From Caballeronia arvi (GTDB taxonomy: Bacteria > Pseudomonadota > Gammaproteobacteria > Burkholderiales > Burkholderiaceae), in NCBI RefSeq assembly GCF_001544695.2, contig NZ_FCOM02000011.1, positions 1 through 64,000 of the forward strand: DNA of 64,000 nt. The letters run 5' to 3'. Shown piece after piece: positions 63,604 to 64,000 of this stretch. Position 1 is the stretch's first letter. Every line of letters begins with the position of its first letter. Made by a program: the position numbers and the translations under genes. Under the pieces are notes generated by a model. It saw nothing but the letters and a program-made list of their open reading frames with translations. It had not been told where the DNA came from and searched no databases.

Positions 63604-63827
63604 GACGAACTCCGCTGTGGCGCCCCCAAGGGCAAATTAAGTGATCAGGCGCGGTCTCGATTCGACCCGGCGCGCGCGGAACCACCTGGCGCTGTAAGGG
63701 AAGAATCGAAGAGGAAAGCCGGCGCGAGCCGGCTGCGACTGCGCCGGAAGCGGCAAAGAGTATATCAATACTTTGACCGCTTGCGCCTGATCGCGCCGGG
63801 AGCGCCAGGCGGGACGTACAGCGCGCT

Positions 63828-64000
63828 TCAGGCGAAACCCACCGCCCGGTTGCGCCCTTCGCGCTTTGCGGTGTAGAGCGCCGCATCGGCCTCATTGATG
63901 AGCGCCTCGTACGACGACGTCACGCCGCTTCTCGCGCGCGCCGCGCCGACGCTCGCCGTCACCGGCACGCGCGCGCCCTGCACGTCGATGGGCGTTTCGC
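63828..64000 (-). CDS. diguanylate cyclase (GGDEF) C-terminus, partial at window edge
   Basis: The last 57 codons read ETPIDVQGARVPVTASVGAA, later LINEADAALYTAKREGRN and end RAVGF-Ala-stop at 63828. The SVGAA and ADxALYxAKxxGRN motifs are the C-terminal part of a GGDEF domain, which synthesises cyclic di-GMP. The start and catalytic GGDEF lie beyond 64000. It points in the same direction as hpnD, 224 bases upstream of it. Confidence 0.85.
   Translation of the reverse strand, partial: ETPIDVQGARVPVTASVGAARARSGVTSSYEALINEADAALYTAKREGRNRAVGFA

Overview
The window reads as a GC-rich chromosomal segment from a Burkholderiaceae bacterium of the Paraburkholderia/Caballeronia type. This is inferred from codon bias, from the pairing of PQQ and tetrahydromethanopterin-type C1 genes with a split hopanoid locus, and from a dispersed repeat I associate with this group. 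No rRNA, tRNA, CRISPR array or complete insertion sequence was seen.

Region 1 (1-25 kb, C1/quinoprotein block): an IS-end-like remnant and a truncated dispersed repeat lie at the left edge. Next come three minus-strand genes resembling methanofuran/methylofuran biosynthesis enzymes (amino-acid kinase, hydantoinase/oxoprolinase-like protein, ATP-grasp ligase) and a divergent HisA-like gene. A long imperfect palindrome (3911-4556) separates these from fhcBADC, the formyltransferase/hydrolase complex of the H4MPT pathway. The same strand continues with a cytochrome b561, pqqBCDE (no pqqA) and a NarL-type response regulator, almost all with overlapping start/stop codons. A histidine kinase converges on the regulator. 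A TonB-dependent receptor, a PQQ-associated beta-propeller protein and a DUF2380-like secreted protein follow. Together they suggest oxidation of methanol or another alcohol by a periplasmic quinoprotein encoded outside the window, with formaldehyde carried through H4MPT and methylofuran to formate. At 20.5 kb a very good sigma-54 promoter drives a 69-residue peptide with a double-glycine motif; it is the least explained unit here.

Region 2 (20.8-34.7 kb, mixed housekeeping and accessory genes): a SulP-STAS-cNMP transporter, an alpha/beta hydrolase lacking its nucleophile, small hypotheticals, a DnaJ-domain protein, an HD phosphohydrolase, an MFS exporter, a lytic transglycosylase, low-complexity secreted proteins, DUF962, RarD-like EamA, EgtD and acylphosphatase.

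Region 3 (34.7-40.5 kb): a minus-strand signalling operon of hybrid kinase, CheR, CheB and response-regulator/kinase, with no chemoreceptor, CheA or CheW.

Region 4 (40.6-63.6 kb, hopanoids): hpnA, hpnB, ispH and hpnH are interleaved with the monomeric isocitrate dehydrogenase. After an island of cstA, ybdD-like and a two-component system come hpnM, hpnN-mlaA and the minus-strand operon hpnD-hpnE-shc-hpnG. These cover squalene synthesis (hpnC not seen), cyclisation, side-chain addition and trafficking to the outer membrane. A diguanylate cyclase C-terminus runs off the right edge.
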